Assembly: GCA_934590135.1 (NCBI GenBank)
Contig: CAKTOT010000020.1
Coordinates: 1-28,022, forward strand
Direction of reading: 5' to 3'
DNA: 28,022 nucleotides
From: an uncultured Muribaculaceae bacterium
Lineage (GTDB): Bacteria; Bacteroidota; Bacteroidia; Bacteroidales; Muribaculaceae
In this document: positions 8,031 through 15,646 of the stretch, piece by piece
How the letters are laid out: each line of letters starts with the position of its first letter
Position numbering within the stretch: position 1 is the stretch's first letter
Notes under the pieces: model-generated
Told to the model about the DNA's origin: nothing
Databases searched by the model: none
The model's input: only the letters and a program-made list of their open reading frames with translations
Translations under genes and position numbers: made by a program

Positions 8031-8231
8031 TTAACCTTGGTCGTCCTCCGCAGTCGGATCACATTCGCAGCATTCTTGTTCGTCGCACTTGCACGGGCGG
8101 CAATGACGACGCACATAGTCGCATATAGCGGCTCGTGTCTTTTTGCCACATCTGGGGGCAAACAATAGTCCTAAGGCCGCACCGGCCAATGCGCCGATAG
8201 TGGCGGCAACCATTACATCTGAATTCTTCAT
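8031..8231 (-). CDS. YtxH-like small membrane protein with cysteine-rich tail
   Basis: 66 residues. Residues 7-26 form one glycine/alanine-rich membrane helix (VAATIGALAGAALGLLFAP), the glycine-zipper pattern of YtxH-domain proteins, and the following GKKTR matches the family. The tail is unusual: eight cysteines at 28, 37, 44, 47, 49, 54, 55 and 57, with HCRPCKCDEQECCEC resembling a small metal-binding cluster, then an acidic end. YtxH proteins normally carry a charged coiled-coil tail instead. An AGGAAG sequence directly precedes the ATG, a fair ribosome binding site for this phylum, and a perfect TTGTT-T-AACAA inverted repeat (8244-8254) lies just upstream. The role is unknown; an envelope-stress association is typical of the family. 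Confidence 0.75.
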   Translation of the reverse strand: MKNSDVMVAATIGALAGAALGLLFAPRCGKKTRAAICDYVRRHCRPCKCDEQECCECDPTAEDDQG

Positions 8232-8520
8232 CTTCCTGTGTGTTTGTTAAACAATAAAGGTTTATAACTTCAAGCCGTCTTGTCTTGCGTCTTGTATATA
8301 TACAACAACAGTACCCCCCTCTTTGGTTCGCCGCAATGCAAAGAAACAACGCCGGAATTTAGACAAATCGTTTTAGACAACCCGTTTCGTGCCGTTACAG
8401 ATGGCACTAATTCGCTCTAATCCATACGTATATCGACACAAGCGTCACATCGTATATGACACGCATACAACAAGCTGAGTCCGCTATTTCGAGGGCTTTA
8501 GTCGACCGATAAACCGAGTT

Positions 8521-8721
8521 TCACTTGCCGCGCCGGTCACGCGCACGCATTGAGAAAAACAGCAATACTATGACGGCAAGTGTCGCGGCTATTATCCCGA
8601 AATACTGCAACGATGACATCTGTCCGGCAGCATACCGCGGATAACCGATACAGGCCATTATCACAAGATACACTCCCAATAGGATGGGAATAACTTTATA
8701 CTTAGGTGGGCGGGACGGCAT
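8521..8721 (-). CDS. Small two-helix membrane protein of unknown function
   Basis: 66 residues with two predicted membrane helices (about residues 10-27, VIPILLGVYLVIMACIGY, and 38-56, LQYFGIIAATLAVIVLLFF), a short loop containing PRYAAGQMS, and a basic C-terminal end. It resembles small conserved Bacteroidales membrane proteins I have seen without assigned function. It starts 46 bases after the exonuclease stop with no promoter in between, so the two are likely co-transcribed. A gap of about 290 bases follows before the YtxH-like gene and shows no gene or clear terminator. Confidence 0.7.
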   Translation of the reverse strand: MPSRPPKYKVIPILLGVYLVIMACIGYPRYAAGQMSSLQYFGIIAATLAVIVLLFFSMRARDRRGK

Positions 8722-8767
8722 CTGCGTTCAGGTATTTTTACAAGGAGTTCTAACGTCAGGTCTTGGC

Positions 8768-9496
8768 TTAGACCGCGGGACAAACAGCAGACTGAACGCC
8801 TCCGACCGAATGGTCTGCATCGCAACCGATTTCGGTATTAGCAGCGATTTCATCAGGCACGTCCTCTTCGTGCATGATATATGGCGATGCATACGGATCG
8901 AAATGACCTTCACGCATATACCGATAAAGCTTGAGGCAAGCCCAAGCATCTATGGCCGCATATATCTGCTGCGCTTCGGTAAGCCGCGTTGCCTCCCAGT
9001 TGGTCAGACGCTGAGCTTTGCTGATACGTTCGCCGAAGATTATGGCATAAATCTTCTGCAGAGATATATCCTCGATATGGAAAGTACGTGCATAGTCCTG
9101 CAAATCCAAGAACCCGGCCGGATTAATCTCGCCACGGCGACGTAGCGCATTGTAGTCGTCATGTACGCTAAGCCCCACTTTGATGATTTCCGGATCTTCG
9201 AGCAACGGCTTGGCCGCATCGAATATTCCGGGCATATTGAGGCGGAACAGATAGCAGTGCGGACCTGAGGACAATTGGAGCAAAGCCACCTTATTCATGT
9301 GCCCGCGCTTAAACGAAGGGCGGGTCTCAGTATCAAAGCCTATATGTGTACACTTGCGCAAGGCGCGCAGTGCTATGCGTGCCTTGGCCACCGAATCGAT
9401 GACGGTAACAGCTTCGATGCCCCCGGGATACTCGACCGCATCCATAGAAGCCACAGCTTCCTTACTTATTGATATTTTAGGTATTTCTCCGGTCAT
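8768..9496 (-). CDS. DEDDy-type 3'-5' exonuclease domain protein (RNase D-like)
   Basis: 242 residues forming a single 3'-5' exonuclease domain of the RNase D/WRN family, which removes nucleotides from RNA or DNA ends using two metal ions. The acidic motifs are all present: FDTETRPSF (D55, E57), VGLSVHDDYNAL (D113/D114), and YAAIDAWACLKLY with Y179 and D183 giving the DEDDy class. There is no HRDC domain, so it is not a full-length RNase D. The ATG at 9496 was chosen over in-frame upstream starts because it lies just downstream of a consensus promoter, which leaves a very short leader. The acidic, valine-rich C-terminal 35 residues are outside the fold. Substrate unknown. Confidence 0.9.
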   Translation of the reverse strand: MTGEIPKISISKEAVASMDAVEYPGGIEAVTVIDSVAKARIALRALRKCTHIGFDTETRPSFKRGHMNKVALLQLSSGPHCYLFRLNMPGIFDAAKPLLEDPEIIKVGLSVHDDYNALRRRGEINPAGFLDLQDYARTFHIEDISLQKIYAIIFGERISKAQRLTNWEATRLTEAQQIYAAIDAWACLKLYRYMREGHFDPYASPYIMHEEDVPDEIAANTEIGCDADHSVGGVQSAVCPAV

Positions 9497-9508
9497 TTTT
9501 ACAAGGCA

Positions 9509-9539
9509 CAAAATTACGCATTTTTTTGCATAGTGCCAA
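9509..9539 (-). promoter_or_regulatory. Bipartite promoter of the exonuclease gene
   Basis: Reading the minus strand, TTG (9539-9537) is followed after exactly 20 bases by TAATTTTG (9516-9509). This matches the Bacteroidetes consensus and has the same spacing as the phoH and hpt promoters. The ATG is only 12 bases beyond the -7 box, so the transcript leader should be under ten bases. Confidence 0.65.
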
Positions 9540-9688
9540 TGCAACAGCCGCGAAAAGACAATCCGCATGCTATTATTCTTGTTATTCTCGATTTCATCCG
9601 ACAATTTTCGAACACCGAAAGGCTTTTGGTTCAATCAATGCCCTCTCACTCGTCTTTGCGGCACCATACCGGAGCCGTGCGTAGAGAC

Positions 9689-9732
9689 AAAAAAAGTCGG
9701 CGACCGATCACCTTTCGGTGCAGTCGCCGACT
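9689..9732 (-). terminator. Intrinsic terminator of ompA
   Basis: A perfect 10-base stem (AGTCGGCGAC at 9695-9704 with GTCGCCGACT at 9723-9732) contains an inner CACC/GGTG stem-loop. On the minus strand it is followed by seven T residues (A7 at 9689-9695 on the plus strand, the first overlapping the stem base). It begins about 50 bases after the ompA stop. Confidence 0.85.
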
Positions 9733-9783
9733 ATATGTTTCCGATTAAATCAGACGATATGACTCGTCCTAATCAGTTGTCGA

Positions 9784-10950
9784 TTATTTCTTGTTACCGT
9801 CTTCGATGGTGCAGACGCTGACACGGTTCCAGCTCTCTTCAGAGAACATGTTGCCGATACCTTCGCCCTGTGCATTGATGCGGTTGGCGCTAATTTTGTA
9901 CTTGTTGATGAGAGCATCCTTAACGGCCTGTGCACGTGCATTGGCAAGACGGATGTTGACTTCCTCGGAACCATCGGGCGAAGCGTAGCCCTTGATGTCA
10001 ACCTTGGCATCTTTGTGGTTCTTAAGATAGGAAGCTACCATCTCAACATTGGGCTGCTGATCGGCAGTGATAGCGGACGAACCTATGCGGAAGAATACGA
10101 GACGTACGCTGTTGAGGATATTGGTTTCTTCTTTAACTTGAACTACTTCGGGTTTGCGGTTCTTGCAAGCAGCCAGTTCGTTAGCCAAGCCGTTAGCCTT
10201 AGCTTCCCAAGCAGCGGCGTTAGCGTTGCAGTCGTTCAGCTGACCACGGAGTTCGTTGATTTGGCCGTTGAGGGCATCAATTTCGGCTTGGTCGAAGGGC
10301 TTAACGCAAGTGAAGCCGGGGCCGAAGTGGTATGTCAAACCGGCCTGAAGGTTGAATACGGCGCGGTTGGCATCATAGTATGTGGTGCTCTGCGAGCCAT
10401 TGCCGTCCATATTCCATGCGATGCTGGGTTGGAGGGAAATTGTTACCTTCTCCGAAACGTTGAAGTTGAAGTTCAAACCAACCTTGGTTACGAAGTAGTT
10501 GTAGTCGGGACGATATACCAGACGTTCTGCTTCGATATAGCTGGTATTGAAGTTGTGTCCCCAACCGGCACCTGCAAGAGCCTCGATGGTGAAGGGACGA
10601 GTTTCGCACTTGTAACCGCCGAAGAAGTTGAAGAGGTCAACCTTGCCATAGACACCTACATACGAGTTGTCGAAAGCGGTGCGCGAGTGAATTTCCTGAG
10701 TCCACGAAGAAGTGTTGACACCAAACTGGCCTTCAACGCCGAGAGCAAAGGCGGGAGTGATCTGCTTGTCAATGTGCAGGCCTACCAAACCTCGCATGTT
10801 GGGGAAGAAAGAGTAGTTCTTCAGCGGAGTAGTAACACCACCGTCAAGACCTACAGACCAATTGTCAAAGAATTTGGGCGACTCAACTGCTTGAGCCTGT
10901 GCTGACATTGCACCTAGTGCAATTGCAGCCAAAAGAATAATCTTTTTCAT
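9784..10950 (-). CDS. OmpA family outer-membrane protein
   Basis: 388 residues. A signal peptide (MKKIILLAAIALGAMSAQAQA) is followed by a barrel domain up to about residue 215. Next comes an alanine/asparagine-rich coiled-coil linker (about 218-265, with two cysteines) and a C-terminal OmpA peptidoglycan-binding domain from about 275. The binding-loop segment GYASPDGSEEVNIRLANARA carries the conserved aspartate and arginine. It anchors the outer membrane to the cell wall and is probably abundant, as its own promoter and strong terminator suggest. The ATG at 10950 gives the signal peptide directly; longer in-frame starts overlap the promoter. Similar to the major OmpA proteins of Bacteroides and Porphyromonas. 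Monocistronic. Confidence 0.93.
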   Translation of the reverse strand: MKKIILLAAIALGAMSAQAQAVESPKFFDNWSVGLDGGVTTPLKNYSFFPNMRGLVGLHIDKQITPAFALGVEGQFGVNTSSWTQEIHSRTAFDNSYVGVYGKVDLFNFFGGYKCETRPFTIEALAGAGWGHNFNTSYIEAERLVYRPDYNYFVTKVGLNFNFNVSEKVTISLQPSIAWNMDGNGSQSTTYYDANRAVFNLQAGLTYHFGPGFTCVKPFDQAEIDALNGQINELRGQLNDCNANAAAWEAKANGLANELAACKNRKPEVVQVKEETNILNSVRLVFFRIGSSAITADQQPNVEMVASYLKNHKDAKVDIKGYASPDGSEEVNIRLANARAQAVKDALINKYKISANRINAQGEGIGNMFSEESWNRVSVCTIEDGNKK

Positions 10951-10985
10951 ATTGATGGATGATAACATTATGTTGCTATTCTTTG

Positions 10986-10993
10986 CAAAGGTA
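10986..10993 (-). promoter_or_regulatory. Promoter -7 element of ompA
   Basis: The minus strand reads TACCTTTG, identical to the phoH -7 box, giving a leader of about 30 bases. At 20 bases farther upstream (11014-11016) the sequence is TAC rather than TTG, so the -33 half is poor. The surrounding DNA is strongly AT-rich. Confidence 0.55.
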
Positions 10994-11108
10994 TGCCTTT
11001 TTGTTATTATAGCGTACACTTTTTACTTAATATTTTTTAATTTATAAGTAATAACCGCTTTTGACTTCAGTATTCGCTTCGTCCAATGGTTAATTTTTAA
11101 TTAGTATT

Positions 11109-11150
11109 GTGCTAAAAGTATAATGCAATAACCGTGCCAAAAGTTTAATG
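11109..11150. repeat. Imperfect tandem 17-base repeat upstream of ompA
   Basis: Two direct copies, GTGCTAAAAGTATAATG (11109-11125) and GTGCCAAAAGTTTAATG (11134-11150), match at 15 of 17 positions with start-to-start spacing of 25 bases. They lie in the AT-rich gap between bioF and ompA, about 115-155 bases upstream of the ompA -7 box. They could be regulator binding sites or a decayed repeat. Confidence 0.5.
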
Positions 11151-11180
11151 TCAGCCCTGATTTTTATCATTACTATAGTC

Positions 11181-12326
11181 CTAAATACGCGATGTCGCCA
11201 CCTCGGCAAATGCCTTGGCGATATGTTGGATGTCTCGGTCGGTGATGGATGCATTGAGGGATAAGCGCAGCCGCTCTGTGCCGAGCGGCACTGTCGGCAC
11301 CCTTATGGGAAGGCACAACACTCCACAGTCTTTCAGCGCTTTGGACAGCCTGACAGCTCGTGTCGCATCGCCTATTATTACGGGGATAATGTGCGACGGC
11401 ATCACTTCGTGCTTTGACAGGCCGGAAGCATTGACGGCACAGGCTACGTCCTGACATACGGTCTCGAGGCGCCGACGCTCTCCTTCCATCGCTATAGAAT
11501 GGCGTATGACATACGTGCTCCATTGGGCTGACAAGGGCGGTAATGCCGTAGAAAAAATCAGTGAACGAGCGGTATTTACCATATACTCGCGCAACGTTTC
11601 CGAGAGTATGGCATATGCACCCTGCGAAGCCAGAGCCTTGCCAAGTGTGCCCACCAAGATGTCTACACCATCGAGATACGGCACTGCCAGTCCGAGGCCG
11701 CACGGCCCGCAAACGCCAACGGCATGTGCTTCGTCTATATATAGCAACGCATTGGGATGCAGCCGTTTGGCAGCGACTAATGCAGCAATATCGGAGCGGT
11801 CGCCATCCATCGAAAATACAGACTCGGAGATGATAAGCACTCGCGCATACTCTCCGCCGAATTTACGCAAAAGCATTTCAAGATGTCCATAGTCATTGTG
11901 GGCATAGCGCATAAATCGAGCACCGCTCAGTCGCATTCCGTCTATAATGGACGCGTGTACCAATCTATCGGCAAGTATCAACGTGTGTTTGTCTCCCAAT
12001 GCGGCAATCATTCCCGTATTGGCATGGTAGCCGCTATTGAACAACAACGCCGGCTTGCCATATAATTCGGCCAAAAGTGCTTCCAACTCGTCAAAACGTT
12101 GCTGATGCGTAGCCAGAAGACGTGAGGCACTGGCCGTAGGCATAAAATCATCGTCGCTAAGTTCTTCTCGAAAACGTCGTCGTAACTCGATATTCCCGGC
12201 CAATCCGAGGTAGTCGTTAGAGGTCAAGTCAAGGATATCCTCGTCAGTAGCCGCAGTATCATGCGGAATGACGCGGAGATTGCCGCTGTCGGCAAGTTTT
12301 CTCAATGTATTTTCTATCGTCTTCAC
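11181..12326 (-). CDS. bioF: 8-amino-7-oxononanoate synthase
   Basis: 381 residues of the PLP-dependent alpha-oxoamine synthase family. BioF condenses pimeloyl thioester with alanine in biotin synthesis. Visible marks are the N-terminal SNDYLGLA (36-43), SGYHANTG (98-105), DEAHAVGVCG (198-207) and GTLGKALASQGAY (226-238) with K230 as the Schiff-base lysine. The close relative KBL (glycine C-acetyltransferase) is the main alternative. The start lies 10 bases after the stop of bioA, which strongly favours BioF. It ends the minus-strand run that includes bioA; no obvious terminator follows, only an AT-rich gap before ompA. Confidence 0.93.
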   Translation of the reverse strand: MKTIENTLRKLADSGNLRVIPHDTAATDEDILDLTSNDYLGLAGNIELRRRFREELSDDDFMPTASASRLLATHQQRFDELEALLAELYGKPALLFNSGYHANTGMIAALGDKHTLILADRLVHASIIDGMRLSGARFMRYAHNDYGHLEMLLRKFGGEYARVLIISESVFSMDGDRSDIAALVAAKRLHPNALLYIDEAHAVGVCGPCGLGLAVPYLDGVDILVGTLGKALASQGAYAILSETLREYMVNTARSLIFSTALPPLSAQWSTYVIRHSIAMEGERRRLETVCQDVACAVNASGLSKHEVMPSHIIPVIIGDATRAVRLSKALKDCGVLCLPIRVPTVPLGTERLRLSLNASITDRDIQHIAKAFAEVATSRI

Positions 12327-12336
12327 GGCACGACAC

Positions 12337-13641
12337 TTACGGCAAAGTCTTCACTATATCTACCATTGTGTCGACCAAAAAAGCCAGTTGAGCATCCTCA
12401 ATCACATACGGCGGCATAATATATACATTACGGCCGAAGGGACGTATCCATACTCCACGCTCGACGCAGATTTTCTGAAATTCGCCGACATCCACGGGGT
12501 TGCGCATCTCTATGACACCTATGGCGCCTATTGTGCGTACATCAGAGACATTAGGCAAGGCACGAGCGGGGGCAATATGCCGAGTGATAATCTCGTTGAG
12601 ATGGGATATGCGTGCATGCATATCCTGACCATTGAGCAGACGCAACGATGCCACAGCTATGGCACAAGCCAAAGGATTACCCATAAATGTAGGGCCGTGC
12701 ATCAGCACTCCGGCTTCACCTCGGCTAATGGTATCGGCCACATCTTTAGTCGTAAGCACGGCACTCATGGTGAGGTATCCGGCAGTCAAGCCCTTGCCTA
12801 TACACATAATGTCGGGTACTACTCCGGCATACTCCGAGGCAAAGAAATGCCCGGTGCGCCAAAAGCCGGTGGCAATTTCATCAAAGATGAGATATACTCC
12901 ATATTTATCGCATAGTTTGCGCGCCCGGCGCAGATACTCGGGATGATAAAACCACATGCCGCCGGCGCCTTGGACTATGGGCTCGAGTATGAGCGCGGCA
13001 ATTTCATCGTGGTGTTCTTCAAGCACTTTCTGCAACGGACAAATGTCGCCGTCATCCCATTCGCCGTCGAAGCGCGATTTTGGCGAGGGTATAAAGTATC
13101 GTATAGGTAGCGATGTGCCGAAGGCCGTGTGCATTCCGGTGACCGGATCGCATACGCTCATAGCGTTCCATGTGTCGCCATGATAGCCGCGGCGTATAGT
13201 CACAAAATTGGTCTTGCCGTGATCGCCGCTGCGCGATATGGCGGCTTGGACAGCCATCTTCATAGCCACTTCCACAGCCACACTGCCACTATCGGCATAG
13301 AATATATTATTCATACCCTCGGGCGCGACTTCCAGAAGCATCTTGCCCAGCGTAATAGCCGGGTCGTGCGTCAACCCGCCGAACATCACATGGCTCATAC
13401 GCGAAAGTTGTTCGATGGCGGCAGCGTTTATCTCCGGGTTGTTGTATCCGTGGATGACGCACCACCAGGAGGACATTCCATCCACCAATTCGGTGCCGTC
13501 AGACAATGTGATAATGCATCCGTCGGCATGATCTACCTTATATGTAGGCAGTGGGTCTATGGTCGAAGTATAGGGATGCCATAAATGTCGGCGATCCCAA
13601 TCGCTGTGTACCGTCGAATCGCCCGATGTGTGTGTAGTCAT
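12337..13641 (-). CDS. bioA: Adenosylmethionine-8-amino-7-oxononanoate aminotransferase
   Basis: 434-residue class III PLP aminotransferase that converts KAPA to DAPA with SAM as amino donor, the step after BioF. Diagnostic features are WHPYTSTIDPLP near residues 21-32, the SSWW motif (57-60) typical of BioA, YADSGSVAVEVAMKMA (115-130), RGYHGDTWNAMSV (151-163), the FDEIATGFWRTG segment (253-264) and IGKGLTAGYL (281-290) with the catalytic K283. bioF follows after 10 bases. bioB, bioC and bioD are not in the window. The ATG at 13641 follows a 69-base gap containing an imperfect inverted repeat that might be regulatory. Confidence 0.95.
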   Translation of the reverse strand: MTTHTSGDSTVHSDWDRRHLWHPYTSTIDPLPTYKVDHADGCIITLSDGTELVDGMSSWWCVIHGYNNPEINAAAIEQLSRMSHVMFGGLTHDPAITLGKMLLEVAPEGMNNIFYADSGSVAVEVAMKMAVQAAISRSGDHGKTNFVTIRRGYHGDTWNAMSVCDPVTGMHTAFGTSLPIRYFIPSPKSRFDGEWDDGDICPLQKVLEEHHDEIAALILEPIVQGAGGMWFYHPEYLRRARKLCDKYGVYLIFDEIATGFWRTGHFFASEYAGVVPDIMCIGKGLTAGYLTMSAVLTTKDVADTISRGEAGVLMHGPTFMGNPLACAIAVASLRLLNGQDMHARISHLNEIITRHIAPARALPNVSDVRTIGAIGVIEMRNPVDVGEFQKICVERGVWIRPFGRNVYIMPPYVIEDAQLAFLVDTMVDIVKTLP

Positions 13642-13710
13642 ATTTTTTTATTGCCCTTAGGGGCTGCGTTATTGTACCGCATAACCTATACGGTCAGATA
13701 AATTCTTATA

Positions 13711-14481
13711 TTAGAAAGTATATCCTAGACGGAACGAGAATGCAAGGTTGTGAACATTCACATCAAGCACGCCATAATTGCGCGCAACATCCTTGAATCC
13801 GTAGCGCATAACCGCCTTGAGCGTCCATCTATGCAGGTACTGCAATCCGGTGGAGAGATGTATGCCGACATCGTTACGCCCGAAGCCGTTGAGTATCGGT
13901 GTTTCTGTATTGTAATATGGGTGGTCGTACCGCGTGCGCGTAACTTGCTGCTGCCCTAATTGATTGACGGCCACCATATAAGATGTGATACGAGTACGAC
14001 CGCCAGTGCCGAAGCTGAGATACATTCCGCCTTCGTTGGTCCAGGTGATACGCGAGCCCAAATTGAAACGCAAGGATACATATATCGGGAACTCGAAAGC
14101 CCGATAGGTGTTACGGCAATACATAGTGCTGACCGTATTGGGCTCGGAATTGATGACCGACATCGCCCACGAATTGTTGCTGATAATAAAATCGGCACCG
14201 GTGCCTATGGCTATATAGCGACGCAAAGGCACTTCGACGGTGGCTCCGAAGGTGCTTTGAAGCCCGGAAGACAGATGAAAATCGGCACACCCGGGCACGG
14301 CGGAAGCATAGTTCTGAATTTGAGTTGATACCCCCAAGCCGGCGTGGAGTCCTATGTCCAGCGGTTTAGCAGGACGTGAAGTATCCATAAAGGGATGCAG
14401 CTCTTCGGCCGATGCAATGCCCGGTCGGCACAAAGCAACTATGGCTAAGACCGCGGCTGCTATATACTTGCGTATTGACAT
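13711..14481 (-). CDS. Outer-membrane beta-barrel protein (PorT-like)
   Basis: 256 residues with a signal peptide (MSIRKYIAAAVLAIVALCRPGIASA), then alternating amphipathic strands and a terminal strand LAFSFRLGYTF ending in phenylalanine, the usual C-terminal signature of outer-membrane barrels. It resembles the small barrel proteins grouped as outer membrane protein beta-barrel/PorT-like in Bacteroidetes, with no specific function. An in-frame ATG at 14514, directly after the yitT stop, would add 11 residues. I prefer 14481 because it gives a standard signal peptide. It is close behind yitT and probably in the same transcript. Confidence 0.8.
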   Translation of the reverse strand: MSIRKYIAAAVLAIVALCRPGIASAEELHPFMDTSRPAKPLDIGLHAGLGVSTQIQNYASAVPGCADFHLSSGLQSTFGATVEVPLRRYIAIGTGADFIISNNSWAMSVINSEPNTVSTMYCRNTYRAFEFPIYVSLRFNLGSRITWTNEGGMYLSFGTGGRTRITSYMVAVNQLGQQQVTRTRYDHPYYNTETPILNGFGRNDVGIHLSTGLQYLHRWTLKAVMRYGFKDVARNYGVLDVNVHNLAFSFRLGYTF

Positions 14482-14514
14482 ATCTGCAGATTTTTGTCGA
14501 ATGGTATTTCTCAT

Positions 14515-15579
14515 TTATATACGGCTGGATGGCTGACCGCCGCTGTGCATTCGCTCTTCCTCGACAGTGGCGCGGGCCGAATGTGCGTGTCTGAACGGAT
14601 CCTCGGCTGCGCCGCCAATCCCATGGTCGCCCATAGCCGCCGCATCTATACGACGCGACAAATCATCGCCTTCGCGCTGTCCTTCGGGTTTCATCTTCAC
14701 TTTCATCTGGTCAAATCCGCGTCCGTAGACTCCGTTGACTTTGCCTTGCGTGATAAACGCATCGCTATCTACCGATTTGACTATACGGAAGATTGTGACC
14801 GCCTCGATTTTGCGGCACACGACAATGAGCATTTTCACCGGAGACTTGCTGTACCAACCCATAGCGTCCACCACGGTACATCCTCGATGGGCATCGTTAT
14901 TGATGGCCGTGGCTATCTCGCTCCATCGCGGCGAAATTATCGTAAACTGCACCGCCTGACGGTTGGTATTAATCACCATATCGGCAACGTACGAGATGAT
15001 ACCGGTCACAACAAGGCCGTATATCACCTTATTGAGATCGTGAAACAGAAAGTACGATGATGAAATGATAAAAAAGTCGGTGCACAGCATCGTGCGACCT
15101 ATCGATACGTTGGAGCGCTTCGAGACCATAGCGGCGACAATATCGGTGCCTCCGGACGACCCGTTGTGTACGAAGGTGATGCCTATAGCCACGCCTATGA
15201 TAATAGCCCCGACGGCAATACTCATCGCCGGACTTTGTACTATAGGACCATGCGCAGCTACAATGCTGTCGAATATCGGCTGGAACAAGCCCACCCATAC
15301 CGAGATCATCGTGGCTCCGTAAATGGTGCCTACGACAAATTTGCGTCCCACAATGCGGTAGGCGACCGCGAGGAGTGCCAGATTGCACAAATACTGCGTA
15401 ATGGCCACCGGTATGCCGGTGCTGAAATACACAAGGGTACCCACACCGGCAAGGCCTCCTATGACGACCTTATGCGGCAGTATGAAAGCCGTGAAGCCGA
15501 AGGCATACAGCGCCATTCCAAAGGTGATAAAGAAGTAATCCCTTGAATTGCGCCAAAGATTGTCGCGCGAAAGTGCCAT
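14515..15579 (-). CDS. YitT family membrane protein (DUF161 and DUF2179)
   Basis: 354 residues. The first 200 or so hold five to six membrane helices of the YitT/DUF161 type, starting YFFITFGMALYAFGFTAFIL and including GGLAGVGTLVYF and VHNGSSGGTDIVAAMV. The region about 208-290 is the soluble DUF2179 domain (AVQFTIISPRWSEIATAI through GRGFDQMKV). Function of the family is unknown, possibly a transporter. The last 60 residues or so after DUF2179 form a charged, glycine- and histidine-rich tail that is longer than I would expect and looks disordered. The gene follows the amidase by 67 bases; a CGCATC/GATGCG hairpin (15625-15640) lies in that gap without a T tract. Confidence 0.9.
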   Translation of the reverse strand: MALSRDNLWRNSRDYFFITFGMALYAFGFTAFILPHKVVIGGLAGVGTLVYFSTGIPVAITQYLCNLALLAVAYRIVGRKFVVGTIYGATMISVWVGLFQPIFDSIVAAHGPIVQSPAMSIAVGAIIIGVAIGITFVHNGSSGGTDIVAAMVSKRSNVSIGRTMLCTDFFIISSSYFLFHDLNKVIYGLVVTGIISYVADMVINTNRQAVQFTIISPRWSEIATAINNDAHRGCTVVDAMGWYSKSPVKMLIVVCRKIEAVTIFRIVKSVDSDAFITQGKVNGVYGRGFDQMKVKMKPEGQREGDDLSRRIDAAAMGDHGIGGAAEDPFRHAHSARATVEEERMHSGGQPSSRI

Positions 15580-15646
15580 AGTGTTATGCGTTATGCGGTT
15601 TCTATATTATTTCCGGATTAATTGCGCATCATCGGATGCGTATGTA

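Noticed and set aside
7492..8231. A prophage remnant suggested by the holin-like gene.
   Set aside because: No integrase, terminase, lysin or tail gene lies nearby, and this family is common in bacterial chromosomes.
10015..10905. A 296-codon plus-strand open frame opposite ompA.
   Set aside because: Antisense shadow of a clear OmpA gene with signal peptide, promoter and terminator.
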